DNA of 64,000 nt from Avena insularis (taxonomy: Eukaryota; Streptophyta; Magnoliopsida; Poales; Poaceae): contig JAJUPC010000038.1 in the NCBI GenBank assembly GCA_023614405.1, forward strand, positions 1,302,001 through 1,366,000, given 5' to 3'. The notes beneath the pieces are model-generated. The model did not search any database and was not told the DNA's origin. It worked only from the letters and a program-made list of their open reading frames with translations. A program made the position numbers and the translations under genes. Positions 33,717 through 45,319 of the stretch are shown piece by piece (the first letter of the stretch is position 1; each line of letters opens with the position of its first letter).

Positions 33717-35194
33717 TGATGACCCATAAGTATAGGGGGTGTATCATAGTTATTTCGATAAATAGGAGTTTCTATCCCAACGAGGAGAAGAAGGTGTTTA
33801 CTAGTGGTATGCAGCAGGAAATCTCTATAAATACTTAGCAAACGGATTTTTAGTGGTTTTATGATAAAGCAAAGAAACAAAGTGCAAGTACTAAAGACAG
33901 CGAACAACTGCAGCAAGTGGCCCAATCCTTTCTTAGAAAAGGACAAGCCGGTGGAAATACTTATAAGGACCAAACGTTCTCAAGGACACATGGGAATTAT
34001 GTCAAGTGCTTTCGCTTCAAATAGCTGAGTACCCTTCTTTGGTGTTGTAAATGTTGTGTGGGTGAAGCTGTGCTAATGTACTGACGTTACTTGGACTAAT
34101 ACATACTTGTGATTAAACCCCCTGTAAGCATCCACAACTATAGGAAAGTAATTAAGATATAAACCTAACCACAGCCTTAAACTCTGAGATCCTACACTCC
34201 CTTGTGCAAAGGTGTCCTAATGGGGGTTCAGGTTTCTGTCACTCCGGCAACCCCACAATTAGTAGCCAATTACACAATGCATTCCCCTAGGCCCATAAAT
34301 GGTGAAGTATCATGTAGTCGACGTTCACATGATACCACTAGAAGAATAGCACCACAACTTAAATACTAAACCATTGAATAATAACTCAACACAAATCCAC
34401 TACTAATAACATGACTTCTCCCATGTCCTCAAGAACTAAACGAACTACTCACAAGACATCATATGGATCAAGATCAAGGATTATATGGTAATGGATAATA
34501 ATCTGAACATAAACAATAATCCAATGGTTCCACTCAAAAGAATCAACTACAATAGTAATCAACACCGGGAAAGTTTCCCCCTAAGAACTAAAGCAATATT
34601 CAACACAATTGTTACAGCGGGATGGAGTGTGATGATGGTGCTGGTGGATATGATGGTGTAGATGATGATGATGATGATGATCCCGAAGAAGTCTAGATTG
34701 ATGATGGTGTTGATGGAGACGATATCTCCTCTCCGGGAAGGAATTTCCCCAGCAGAAATCTGTCTGCCGGAGAGCTCTTTCTCTCTCGGTGTTTTCCACC
34801 CCATAGAGGCGGCGAAAATCTTTCTGTGGTCTCTCTCCTGGTATTAGGGTTCCGTGAGGAAGATATAGGCGAGAGGGCGGAGTCAGGAGCCGGCCAGGTG
34901 GGCCACACCTTCCCTAGGCCCGCGCCTAGGGGGTGTTGGCCTCCTGTGGCCCGGCTACCCCTCCCCTTGTGGCTTCCCTACACAATATTTTTCTGGTATT
35001 TTTCCGATCTTCACGAAATTGCATCGAAACACCTCTTTTTCCATCAGAAACTTGACTCCGGCAGTCCATCGTCCAAGAATCACCCAACATGCAAAAATAG
35101 AGGAAAATACATAAGTAACACCTCATAATAAGACATAAATCAATGAATAGAGGCAAATTATGATATAGAATGGTGATGCAAATTAGACGTATCA
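33717..35194 (-). repeat. Gypsy-1 5' LTR (1478 bp)
   Basis: On the minus strand it starts TGATACGTCTAATTTGCATC (35194) and ends GGGTCATCA (33717). It contains a GAT/ATC trinucleotide run (34662-34681). Beyond 35194 the sequence changes to non-element DNA, so this is the outer edge of the left nest; the target duplication would start ACCTT (35195-35199). Confidence 0.85.
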
Positions 35195-36094
35195 ACCTTC
35201 TTCACACATAAAATGCATGTGCGACCCCTGTATGCAACCCAAAATGCCCAAGTCTCATCTAGATTGTGACAAGGCCATGTTTCAAAACAAAAGCAAGACT
35301 ATCTAGTACCCGTGATTTAAACTACCAGTATATCAGTATTAGTTCCACAAAATGCTTTAGTAAGAGCAAAGACAAAATAATTGAGAGGTTCAATAGCTTT
35401 CCTGCTTGAAATTCAATCGTACTACATAGAGAATTTGTTCTTGTTCCAGCTCAAAAAACCTTGGCGCACGATCAGTTTGCCCTATTCTCCCAACATACTC
35501 GATCATTGGAGCAAGAAAAAATGACGATGAAGTCTGCTTCTGCGTGAATACCTTCTCCTTAAGTCAATGCATGTGTGACCCCTATATGCAACCCAAAATG
35601 CCCAAGACGCATCTAGATAATTGTGAAAATTCTAAGTGTCAAAAGAAAAGCAAGACAATATGCTGCACTTGATCTAAACAAGTACTCCAATTACATCATA
35701 GTTAGTTGTCAAAATATTGTACTAGTAGTATCAAAAGAACATTTCATAGATTCAGCAGTACAGAATAAGACCGAAAAAATATCGATAGATTGCCAGTGCA
35801 TATTCAACAGCAATTGACAGATTCAGTAACATCACAAACTGACCGATTAGTAGTACATAGACAATGACCAAAAGAATTGAAAGATTCCGCAATGCACACA
35901 TTGAAATTCAATAGATGTAGCAAGCCTGATTCAAAAGGAAAGCGAGACCATATTCTGCACTCGATAGGTTGATCTAAACAAGTACCAGTACATGGTTATT
36001 ACTGCAAAAATACTCCCAAATACAACTACTAAGAACATCTAGTAAGTCTTTCTAGCAGTGCAAGTACTCAAATGAACATTAAGATGTGTTTATC
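35195..36094 (+). repeat. Intergenic stretch with an imperfect direct repeat of about 355 bp spacing
   Basis: A roughly 115-bp block containing TGCAACCCAAAATGCCCAAG occurs at about 35208-35323 and 35563-35682. A third partial match (AAAGGAAAGCGAGACCATATTCTGCACT... GATCTAAACAAGTACCAGTA) occurs around 35932-35993. No gene was recognised. The stretch lies directly 3' of the F-box pseudogene and may include its 3' untranslated sequence. Confidence 0.6.
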
Positions 36095-36850
36095 TCACTC
36101 ATGAATCTTGTCAATGCGAAGACGGTATTCTAGGGTGAAAACCGACGGTCAACGAGCAACCAGGTGCGACATCAGCATCGGCATGAGCCACTACAGCTCA
36201 ACAAACAGGACGCCGTCCGGCGATGCGGTGCTCTCCAGCACGGATAGCCTGGAATTTTTGAAACTTCTACCCTCAATCACGGTCGACGACCAAAACTTCA
36301 CCGGGTACTGTGGCGAGAAGAACGCCGCCGACCTGACGCATACGACGGATACAACATGTAGCGATTGGCGTGTGTCAAATCGCACCGTGAACACCGTACC
36401 ATCGTCCCCGAATCCAATGATATCTACTGTCCGTAGGCCTGTTGCCGACAGAGGATTAGAGGTGTACCTACCTATTTTGTCGTAGCGGAAACTGCGCACC
36501 CTAATCGAGTGATCTTCATAGAGGTGGGCAAGGAGCACTGCTGGCAAGGCGGCGAACATGCAGCCATCCTCCATGCTGTTGCATGGGCCGTGCAGGAACA
36601 CGATCTTGTGGTTGTGGACCTAATGGTAGGCGACCAATGTGCCACAACCGTCGTCGGAGCATCTTCTACCTTTTCTGCTAGTGACTCAGAGGTTCAACTC
36701 CTTGGAGCATGCGGCCAGCCGGACGGCGCTAGTAGTGTCCATACGCATAGAGATCTCATAGAAGATGTTGGCGCTGACTCTGCTCCATCCGCCGTGCCGC
36801 CTGTTGGGCCCCGAATCTTCCACCGCGTCCTGATGGATTAGGGGCGAGGG
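36095..36850 (-). pseudogene. F-box-type gene, broken by four in-frame stops
   Basis: A single minus-strand frame is readable from about 36850 to a final TGA at 36095-36097, with no frameshift. Stops interrupt it at 36686-36688, 36620-36622 and 36191-36193, and once more near 36150. The N-terminus has an F-box-like helix pattern (SANIFYEISMRMDTTSAVRLAACSKEL). The downstream part (FAALPAVLLAHLY, TGLRTVDIIGFGDDGTVFTVRFDTRQ, PVKFWSSTVIEGRSF) belongs to a substrate-recognition region that I cannot name securely. F-box proteins are SCF ubiquitin-ligase subunits that bind SKP1 through the F-box. Loss by stop substitutions alone suggests slow pseudogenisation of a once intact single-exon gene. Confidence 0.65.
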
Positions 36851-38886
36851 ATGATCAATCTATGAATGTTGGAAGGACCAATGCGGCGAGCGATATGGCG
36901 AGGAAAATTAGTGATGAGCGCACTAGAGATGATACCTAATGCTGCCGAAGATGGGGAAGATAGAATGGCTCTTTGAATGACGGTTTTTTGCGTGTCTTCT
37001 GCTACAGGGCGCATCTCTATCGAGGAGACTTTAATTATCTTGTATAACACGCCAATATCTATCTATATAGAGTACTAGTACTGGGCTGCACATGCCTTGC
37101 AACTCAGAAAATGTTGCATGGACACAATTTGCTAGTACACTCCACGTTAACAAGTGCGTACTGACCACTTCATGATGTTGAAAGAGGGCGCATTTTGTGG
37201 TTTGTTACGTGACTACACTTCCAGTATGTAGATATTTTAGGATGCAGCATAATTTTTATGTGACTAAACTACGACTATATATGCTCGCGTCGGCACCCAA
37301 TTCTACGTACCTACCATCACGCATTCTGAACAACTTCCTCGTGCAGGATCGAATCGCGCTGTGGAAGTGGAAGATCCTTGCCGGTGGCTAACCGTCCCGC
37401 GTCACCTGCTCGTCACAGCATCGTTCGTGCCTACCGGAAGCCATATGAGGCACCACGACTTTGGCGCTCGAGGACAGCGCGACATCGAATCTTGTCATAC
37501 CCGCTGCACCCGATAAGCGCGTTGCACCGGCAGAGACGGAGGAGCGCCAAGTAGAAGCTGAGACAGAAGAGCACCGGAGGAAGGCCTACGAGACCACCAT
37601 GTACAAGTCCAGGAGGAATAGAGGAACCAACGAAGAGGACGACTCCGAATCGGGCAACGAAGAGGCGTTCATGGACAGTTGGAGGCAGAAGCAGAGGAGA
37701 GTGACGTCGACCTGTGGGACTACGAGGAGGAGGAGGAGGACTCCGATGAGGAGAGAGTGTGTATCTATGAAGAGGGAGTTGCTGACGAGTCATCATAGGA
37801 TACCTATGGCTGTGATGGCGATGATGACGACGAGTAGAGTAATGTTATGTTGTAAGTATTTTTATATAACTGCCATGTCCTGCATTGTAATTGTTGTAAC
37901 TACCATGTCTTGCTACAATATTGCGTTGTTGGTACTGTAACTATTTCGTCGAAATATTATCACGACAAGCACGGAGCCCGCCTAGAGCGTGCACTCAGCA
38001 TCGGTTGGCAACGAAGGGAGCACGTAGTGGTCATGCTCATAGCCACAGCCATGCATCCATTTACACAGATAGAGTGGTGGGGCAGAGATAAAGGGGGTTA
38101 TCCTGGAACGCCAATACGTTCTATTGTGTACTCCTGAATACTAGTATTGGTTGGCACGTGCCTTACAACTCAAATAATGCTAATACTGTACCGGTACTAG
38201 TAGAATGACATATCATCATGATATAAAATTGTACAGTAATATGTAAAACATAGAAAATAATTATAATTTAGAGCCACGTCCATAAAGTATCAGGTGTATA
38301 TTTGGTCCTTGTGCGCAACGTTCATCGTGCTTCTAATCTTTTAGATGGTTAGAAATGTTGGGATTTGGTAGTATTGATACAACTGTTAATGTTGAAAATT
38401 ATGCATACACTACATAATACAGTAGTAAGATAAGATAAAATAAGATAAGATAAGATAAGATAAATCTCTAACAAAATATGGTCTTGTCACATCAGCTTAA
38501 CCAAACAGTAGTGCATGAGCCTAGAATCATTGAAGGCAAGGTTGTTTACATAGAATACAACCCTTATTACATAAGCATTGAGGTGATTGTTTCTTAAGTG
38601 TATATGGCATGTGGTTTGTAATATCCTGTTGATGCTATAAATTTCGATAATTTCCAAAGAAAATATAGTCAAGTAGATACCAGTAACCAAACTGATTACG
38701 ATAAGGCATAGTACCGATACAAGGACATGTTTCAAATGATAGAGATGAAGAAGTTGAAAGCTATGACTTACAACCAAACAAAATAAACAGTTCAACATGG
38801 TCGATAACTATTTCTCTAATTGTAGTACCAAGTATTGCATACAGATTGCATCAGTACATACTGTCGCAATAGGTCTTGTTTCTTTG
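36851..38886. other. Intergenic: acidic/basic open frame of uncertain status and a GATAA microsatellite
   Basis: No firm gene. At 37461-37797 a plus-strand frame is rich in Glu, Arg and Asp; switching frame near 37680 gives a strongly acidic tail (DLWDYEEEEEDSDEE) ending at TAG 37797-37799. That looks like the C-terminus of some nuclear or F-box protein, but no domain supports it. A microsatellite of AAGAT/GATAA units lies at 38427-38463. Two similar stretches of about 40 bp (TACTAGTA followed by GCACATGCCTTGCAACTCA or GCACGTGCCTTACAACTCA) lie at about 37066 and 38139. Confidence 0.45.
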
Positions 38887-40690
38887 TTAAACATGAGGCC
38901 GGTTCCAATCGAGGGCATTCGCGAAGGTTGGGACGAACCAAAGAGGATGCTTCACCGTTCCTGCCCAGAAGTGAGGGTTACTAATTCCCTCCAAGACATT
39001 GACTTCAGAAATAACACCGCAGTCTTTACCACTCAGACTAAAGCGGCATAGTTCAGACTACCACTCCTTGGAAAGCCATGCTGTAGTTGGTAATATGTAG
39101 ACACAATTGCTTCTCGTCAGATAACCTGAGGCAAGATTTGCATCGCCTACATGCATGATAATCGGATAGTTCACTCCAAGGAAAAGATAATATGATCCAA
39201 GGTCAGCGATCCTTTCCCATGAATTAGCTTGATCAACCCTACCAGTGTTCATTGAGAACACCAAGCAAACAAACCCGGAAGTATAAGTGGAGACAGTCCG
39301 ACCGCAATGTACAACACGAGGATGAGCAGCACCAGTACGATGGCGACAATGACAAGTAAGACAACTGGGGTCATAAGAAGCGCCAAGCGTGTATATATAT
39401 ATGTGAAGAAGCCTGGAACCATATGCAGATCTTGCTAACCACCAAAAACCAAAAAAGTAGTCGTGCTCGTCTCCAGTAGTATTAAGAAATGCATCCACCA
39501 TGTCATCCACGACAACAGGTCGCGTCAAGACTAGTGCAGGACCTTGAAAAAGGTAGAACACGTCACCTTAAGATTCTAGCAGCATGATAAAGTGAATCCT
39601 ACTAAAAAATTTCCTTCCAATTGAACTACATGCAAAGTAGCTCGAACATAGGAAAAACAACCACGACCTACAATTCTACAAAGCAAATAAAGCATTATAT
39701 AATAGGGAAATACCCAAAAGAATGGACTCCTTTTTTCGAATCAATACAAGCAATTTTCCCTTGATTTATGTAAAAAGGAGAATAGAATTGACTGTTCATT
39801 TGCAAGGAACCTTTCCGAAAACCCGTGCAAATACAGAAAACTATTGAACGGATTTTTTTTATGAGCTTCAAGTAGATCTTAAATTCCTATTGAATGAAAT
39901 TAAAGACATCCGGAAAAATCTACCTAATTCAATCATATGAATCTAATGACTACTATAAGAATAAATCCTATATACAATTCATAGAGTCTAAAATAACTAC
40001 TCGTATTTTCATTTAAACGAAACATTCCCTAAGTCAATTTAGTAAAATAGCTTGGGCACATGAAGCCACTACACTACATATGAAGGAATAATTACCAGGA
40101 TGTAGAGGATCTCAAACTTGAACGTTGCCATACAGAGTTGTGGCGAACACCAGTTCGTCATGGTTAATTCCATCATTGTAACTATAAGGTCTCACGGTGT
40201 GGTTAATAGGAAGTGGAAGAACTGTCCATCCATCATCACTGCCCTGAAGGACAGCAATTCTGAAGTCGAATACTAGAACAAGCGAGAAATCTTTATATCT
40301 TCCGGTAGCTGTGGGAACTTGGCAAATAGCAATCTTCTGCATTATAGCTAAATGATTATTATCCAACAAGAACGTGGTTGGCTGGTCAGTTTCTTGGAAC
40401 GGCAATGCTAGGAGAGGAATATTGCAATGAGTGTACACGTTGTGAAGCTCCAGCTTGCCTCTAAACCCAACCATTGCAATCCAATATCCATTGGCGCCTA
40501 CCGATTGCCCATAACAATAGCCTGACGGGACGCTATCAATTTTGAAGTAATGCAAGATGTCATGGTGGTGGCACGGAAGATTCCATGGGTAGGCTTAAGT
40601 TGGGGGCCGAATGGGTGCTTGTGGTCACCGGGGAGGGAGTGCACGGTCGAGCCATGCACGAAGAATAAGAATAACTCTCCAGACTTAGCA
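38887..40690 (-). pseudogene. F-box/DUF295-type gene, 5' truncated and broken
   Basis: Two minus-strand exons are visible. Exon 1 (about 40690-40097) has AKSGELFLFFVHG, a frameshift near 40560, then GYWIAMVGFRGKLELHN, DGWTVLPLPIN and YNDGINHDELVFATTLYG. A GT donor (GTAATT) is at about 40095, and a plausible acceptor (TTTTTCAAG) at 39543. Exon 2 (39542-38887) has the DUF295 signature: SWERIADLGSYYLFLGVNYP, SNCVYILP and, after a TAG at 39058-39060, HPLWFVPTF near the C-terminus. DUF295 proteins are a large plant F-box family; the F-box itself would lie 5' of the Tat insertion and is not in the window. At least one stop and two frame disruptions make this a pseudogene. Confidence 0.75.
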
Positions 40691-40718
40691 ATTTGATTGA
40701 TACCCGAAGATTACAAGT

Positions 40719-43700
40719 TGTCACATCCCAAGATTTTCCAAATCTTGTTATGTGAAAAATAAATGAATAAAATAAAACTTTGTTGATTTTCAGGGTGAGA
40801 AGACTTTTTGATTCCAATCGGAAACCTTCAAACCTATTTGATCAAACAAATCCTAAAGGGATTTGAAAAGATAAACAATTAATAAAGAAAATATTAAATA
40901 TTTGGAATTACTATTCTGGATCTTTTAATAAAAAGATTTGGTTTTCAAAAGCAAAGGATAGAATTATAAATAAGGATTATTTTATAAGCCAAATTAAAAA
41001 CTTGGACAAGCCTTTGAAATAAAATATTTCTATTTGATAAAAATAGTAAAGGTTTATTTAAATAAAATAATAAGGATTTAATATCCAATTTTATTAAAAT
41101 AAAGGTTTTACCATTTTAACTAAAACATCAAAACTTGTTAAATTATTTTAAACAAGTTTTCCAAGTATTTTGTATTTCAAATAAAACCTACTGATTTGGT
41201 TTTGATAATATTTAGATTTCAAATGGACATTTTAAATAAAACAAATCTTATTTGAATTAATGATTAAGATCTATTTTATTTAATTATTAAATAGATCATA
41301 AAAAGAATAAAAATATTATTTTATTTTGGGACTTGGATTTGTGTTGTTAAACAGAACCAAAACTCAATGCAAAGTTTGGCGAGGATTTGAAATCATTTGG
41401 TTGTTTGAATTATTGTTTGAAATTCAAAACAGAAAATCAAATGGAAAAAGAAAAATAGAAGCAGTACAAAAAAAAATAGAATCATACCTAACCCAACCCA
41501 GCTAAGCCCACTTGGCCCAGTTCCAGCCCAACTAGTTCTCTCTCGCAGAAAAATGTTTCAGACCAACCACCCTACCCGCTCAGCGACAGACATGTGGACC
41601 CCAACTCCCCTCTCTCACTTCGCTGACGAAACGGCCCCACCCCCTAGGTTTCTTCCCCACCCGCCGCTGACCGCGCACCCCCCTCTGGCCATTACTGCTG
41701 ATGAAATGCCGGCGTGAATACGCGTTAACCACGCCCTGTAACGGCCCTGCAACGATGCCTACTTAAGTGCCAGCATCCCCTCTCTCGTTCCCCTCTGTCG
41801 CCCCACCTTAGCGCGCCCCCAGGCTGCCAAATTTTCTCCTGCACCACCCTCTGCCCAGACGAACTCGCGGGCAAATTTCGGCGACCCCGCGCCACCCCTT
41901 GCCTTCTCGAGCACACAGGCACATTCCCCAGACCCAGGCGCACCTTCTCGTGTCGCCAGCTCACCCGCGCGTGCTCTGTAGAGTCGACTTCATCTTCGAC
42001 TGAACGACGCCGCCGTCCGCTCCAACTCCGACGATCTCCACAGGTAGTTTCTGGTCGTGCCTCTCCTTCTCCTTCATGCACACATCATCGCCATGGCTTT
42101 GCGCGTCTGACCATGCTTCCCGTTTGTTTCCTCGTGACCCGTAGCGCCGTCCTCGACGACGACAGAGCGTGGCCGTCATCAGACTCAACTCCGGCGAGCG
42201 ATTCAGGACGAACCTGTGCGCCCCTGTCCCTGTGGCGACCACGTCGAGAATCAGTGCATCCCTGTGAACCCGGTGAGCATATTCCTAGCCTCTCTCGCTT
42301 CCTGCTTCACCAGCACCGCCACCATCTGACCACGCCGCTGCCAGCCACCGTCGCTGCGCCGCTAGCCTTTGGTCAAACACAATTGGGCCGTTGGATTCTC
42401 ATCCTGTGGCGTAGACAGAACCACTTAAGCGAAGAGGTACGAGCTAATCTGCACCGTCCAGTCCCACTTAGATCCAACGCACCCCGTAGCCGATCCGAGC
42501 TAAACGGTATGGACGAATCAGAACTCACCACGTGGCCAACTTTTGATTTAAAACAGAATTAGAATCAGATTTGTTTGCAAATTTGAAAAATCCATAACTT
42601 TAGTTCTACACGTCCAAAATTTACAAATTTTATATCAAAGGAATCAGTGGAACAAGCCCTAGCCAACCATGCAATTTTTTTAGTAAAAAGCTTCTGGTAA
42701 AATGTTTGTTTTTGCAGAAACATATGTATGCTTGTTTAGGATGTAAAAATTGTTCAAAAATGATTTTGGGGATAAAATCTTTTGCAAATGGTGTGTTTTG
42801 AACCTACTGACCCTAGGAATCACTTTGTGGGTTCAAAAATGTATTTGATGAAACAAAAGAATGAATCTTTGATTTAAAACCATTTCTAGTCTAATAAATA
42901 TGGTTTATTTATTAAACATGGATTTGAAGGAAAACCTTTGGGAAATGTTTTTTTTAAACTCTCTTACCCTAAACACAAAGTTTTATGGTGTGAAAACATA
43001 TTTTGTGAACCCTATAGATTAATGCCTTACTAAAAACATTTCTACACCACATAAAATGATACTTTGTTTTGAAAAATGGTTTAGGAAGTGAAATCCCTTG
43101 CAAATGACTTTTTCCACTTTATAAAATGACCATTAGGTGTTTTCCAATGTTTATGACCCATTAGGAACCACTTTTTCAAATAAAACAAAGCTTGGCATGC
43201 TTGCATGCATTACTTTGACTTTATCATTTTATGTGATGTTTTGCTTGAATGGTAGATGAAATATTGTTTGCTTGATTAAATTGTAGTGACTTGAAGTATG
43301 TGAACATTGCAAAGATCAAGAAGTGAACCTATACTCTACCAAAAAGGCAAGTGATGCTTCATACTTTTGTCCCATTACTTTCACTATGCATTAGTGATTT
43401 TTCTAAGTAGGACTTGCATGGAAATTTTGTAAGTATAAACCATGCTATGGGAAATCCTAGTAGATGAAACCTTAGTAGAAAATTTCCTAAGTTAAGATTC
43501 CTACTACTATCAAGCTTAGCTTAGCTAATAGAAAACAAGGGTGGAATATACATTCATACTATGGAAAAATTTCTAAGTCTGAGGACTTGTGTTTTTGTTT
43601 CATAAAACAACTAAGTTAATGAATCACCTAGGTGGAATGGTAATTGCTTGGTGGTTTTTGGTTGAGTGGTTACACAAGGCCCATGGCTATGGTTTACCTT

Positions 43701-44606
43701 GTGTATCACACTTGTGGATTGCCACCCAGGAACAAAGAGATTTGAGATGTCAAATGTTGAGAAGCTTCAAGTGCAACCACTTGGCATTATGGGCTCTGCC
43801 TGGATCATATAGGTTGCTAGAACTTAGCCATTTGGACAGTTGGTGGTAGTGGGAATGATAGGTTGGAGCGCGTCCATTTGGTCTAAGGAAAGGCTTCTGA
43901 AAGATCTTGTCTTGGTGAAACCAAGTCTTGTGGGGAAAGTGCACCACCTCTGTAGAGTGTAAAATCTAAGTACATAGCCATGTCCCTGGTAAAGGACAAT
44001 TTGAGCATCAAGACATGGAAGCAATCAAGAATCTCATCATCCAAATTTCTAAGTTAAAAACTTGTGGTTTGAACAAGGGTTAAAGGATCTTCAATCTTTG
44101 ATTGGGAGATGCCTTGGGAAAGATTTTTGTCAAGCAAAAACTTAGTGGTTTCAAATGATAAGGAAAAATCTATTTTTGAGCAATGAAAGCCTAAACTCCA
44201 CTTAGCCAAAAGCATATTGATGATAGACTCCACTATACTACCATAGTATCACTTGCTAATACAATTCAAATGTATTGACCCTTGTGGCTGTAACTTGTTA
44301 TGTTGCAGGTTTGATTGACATTAGTGAAGTTTAGATTATTAGGATTTACAAGTCTACAACCAACATGTCTGCCTGTGGCACTTTGAAGATGAAGGACCCC
44401 ATGCTTATAGATATTCTGCTGCAATGTAATGTAATAGCCAAATGAGCTATGTAAGATGTAATAAATTATGTTATTCCTGGTTATAAAGTTGTATTATGAC
44501 CTTTGTTTCTTGATATTACATCTTAACTGTGGATGCTAGCTATTGATCCAGGGACTAGCATTGCAATCACAGGGATCCTTTTCCTTTACAAAGGAGGGAT
44601 CTTACA
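40719..44606 (+). repeat. LARD-like element 5' LTR (3888 bp)
   Basis: The LTR is AT-rich for the first 0.8 kb, GC-rich at about 41500-42500, then AT-rich again. Donor-like CACAGGTAGTTT (about 42039) and CCCGGTGAGCAT (about 42270) and acceptor-like TGTTGCAGGTTTG (about 44301) would allow an intron inside the LTR. The open frames in its GC-rich part have no domain and are not called as genes. Confidence 0.92.
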
Positions 44607-44608
44607 GA

Positions 44609-44620
44609 TGGTATCAGAGC
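44609..44620 (+). promoter_or_regulatory. LARD-like element primer-binding site
   Basis: TGGTATCAGAGC lies two bases after the 5' LTR end and is complementary to the 3' end of initiator tRNA-Met. Confidence 0.9.
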
Positions 44621-45319
44621 ATTGTGTTGCCTGTAGGATTTGTAAACCTAGGATTGGACAAAAAACCCTTAGAAAAATAGAAGTTGCATTTGTTCCAAAA
44701 ACTTATTTACAAACAATCTTGTAAACTCTTTCCTCTACCATTTTGGTTTTGATTCCACATCTCTTCTATTTCAACTTGATGGATAAAACCTACCCCATGG
44801 CCAAAGACTTCACCATGAGCTAAGGACTTCTTCAACTCTAATGACTTCAACTTCTTTAACTCTAATGACTTCAACATCTTCAACATTCTCACCAAGGACC
44901 TCAACCGTGGATATCACTAAGGACTACAAGTGAGACAAAAAATCTTGCTCAAAGATTTGGAAACTAAGGAAACACAACTTAGGAAGAGCCATCAACACCT
45001 TTGAAGTTTCTTAGTGACCAAGAATTTTTCAGAAGGAAACCATGATCTCATGCAAGAAGAATCAACCAAGAAGGATGGAAAGATCCCAAGTGAACCATAT
45101 AGATGGACCACCATATTTAGTTTAAGTCAAACCCACCAACTTAGTGTGGTGTAACAAAAATATTTTGGTTGCCTAAGAATATGCTTGAAACTTGTTGTTT
45201 GAGTGGAATGTTTGATTGTGATTGCTTGCACATGTCTTGTGTGAATTCTGATGTGTGTGATTAGAATTATTTCCTTAGAAATCTTTTTGCCTATTCTAAT
45301 CCCAATCCAACCCAAATAG

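Larger units (their letters stand above)
11408..35194 (-). mobile_element. Gypsy-1: Athila-like Ty3/gypsy retrotransposon split by nested insertions
   Basis: Two separated blocks belong to one element. The minus-strand block 32932-35194 holds the 5' LTR, primer site and gag; block 11408-13527 holds the end of gag, protease and reverse transcriptase. Removing the LINE (13528-32931) and one copy of its 9-bp target duplication joins the two reading paths at the duplicated ATAATCATA. Only about 4.4 kb of this element is in the window; its 3' part is cut by Copia-2 at 11407. The phrases LNPKTKDMVRNEALKLLDAG and FMDDFSVYG are typical of the Athila branch (Sabrina/WHAM-like in Triticeae; family name not verified). 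Confidence 0.85.

Noticed and set aside
34559..34847. Met- and His-rich frames around 34.6 kb
   Set aside because: Produced by the GAT/ATC trinucleotide run in the Gypsy-1 LTR.
37461..37940. 159-codon plus-strand frame as a real gene
   Set aside because: Low-complexity charged sequence with a likely frame switch near 37680 and no domain; kept only as an uncertain note.
43589..43849. 86-codon frame conserved in both LARD-like LTRs (also 49377-49637)
   Set aside because: Conservation reflects LTR duplication on insertion, not selection; no domain, and no start context to support it.
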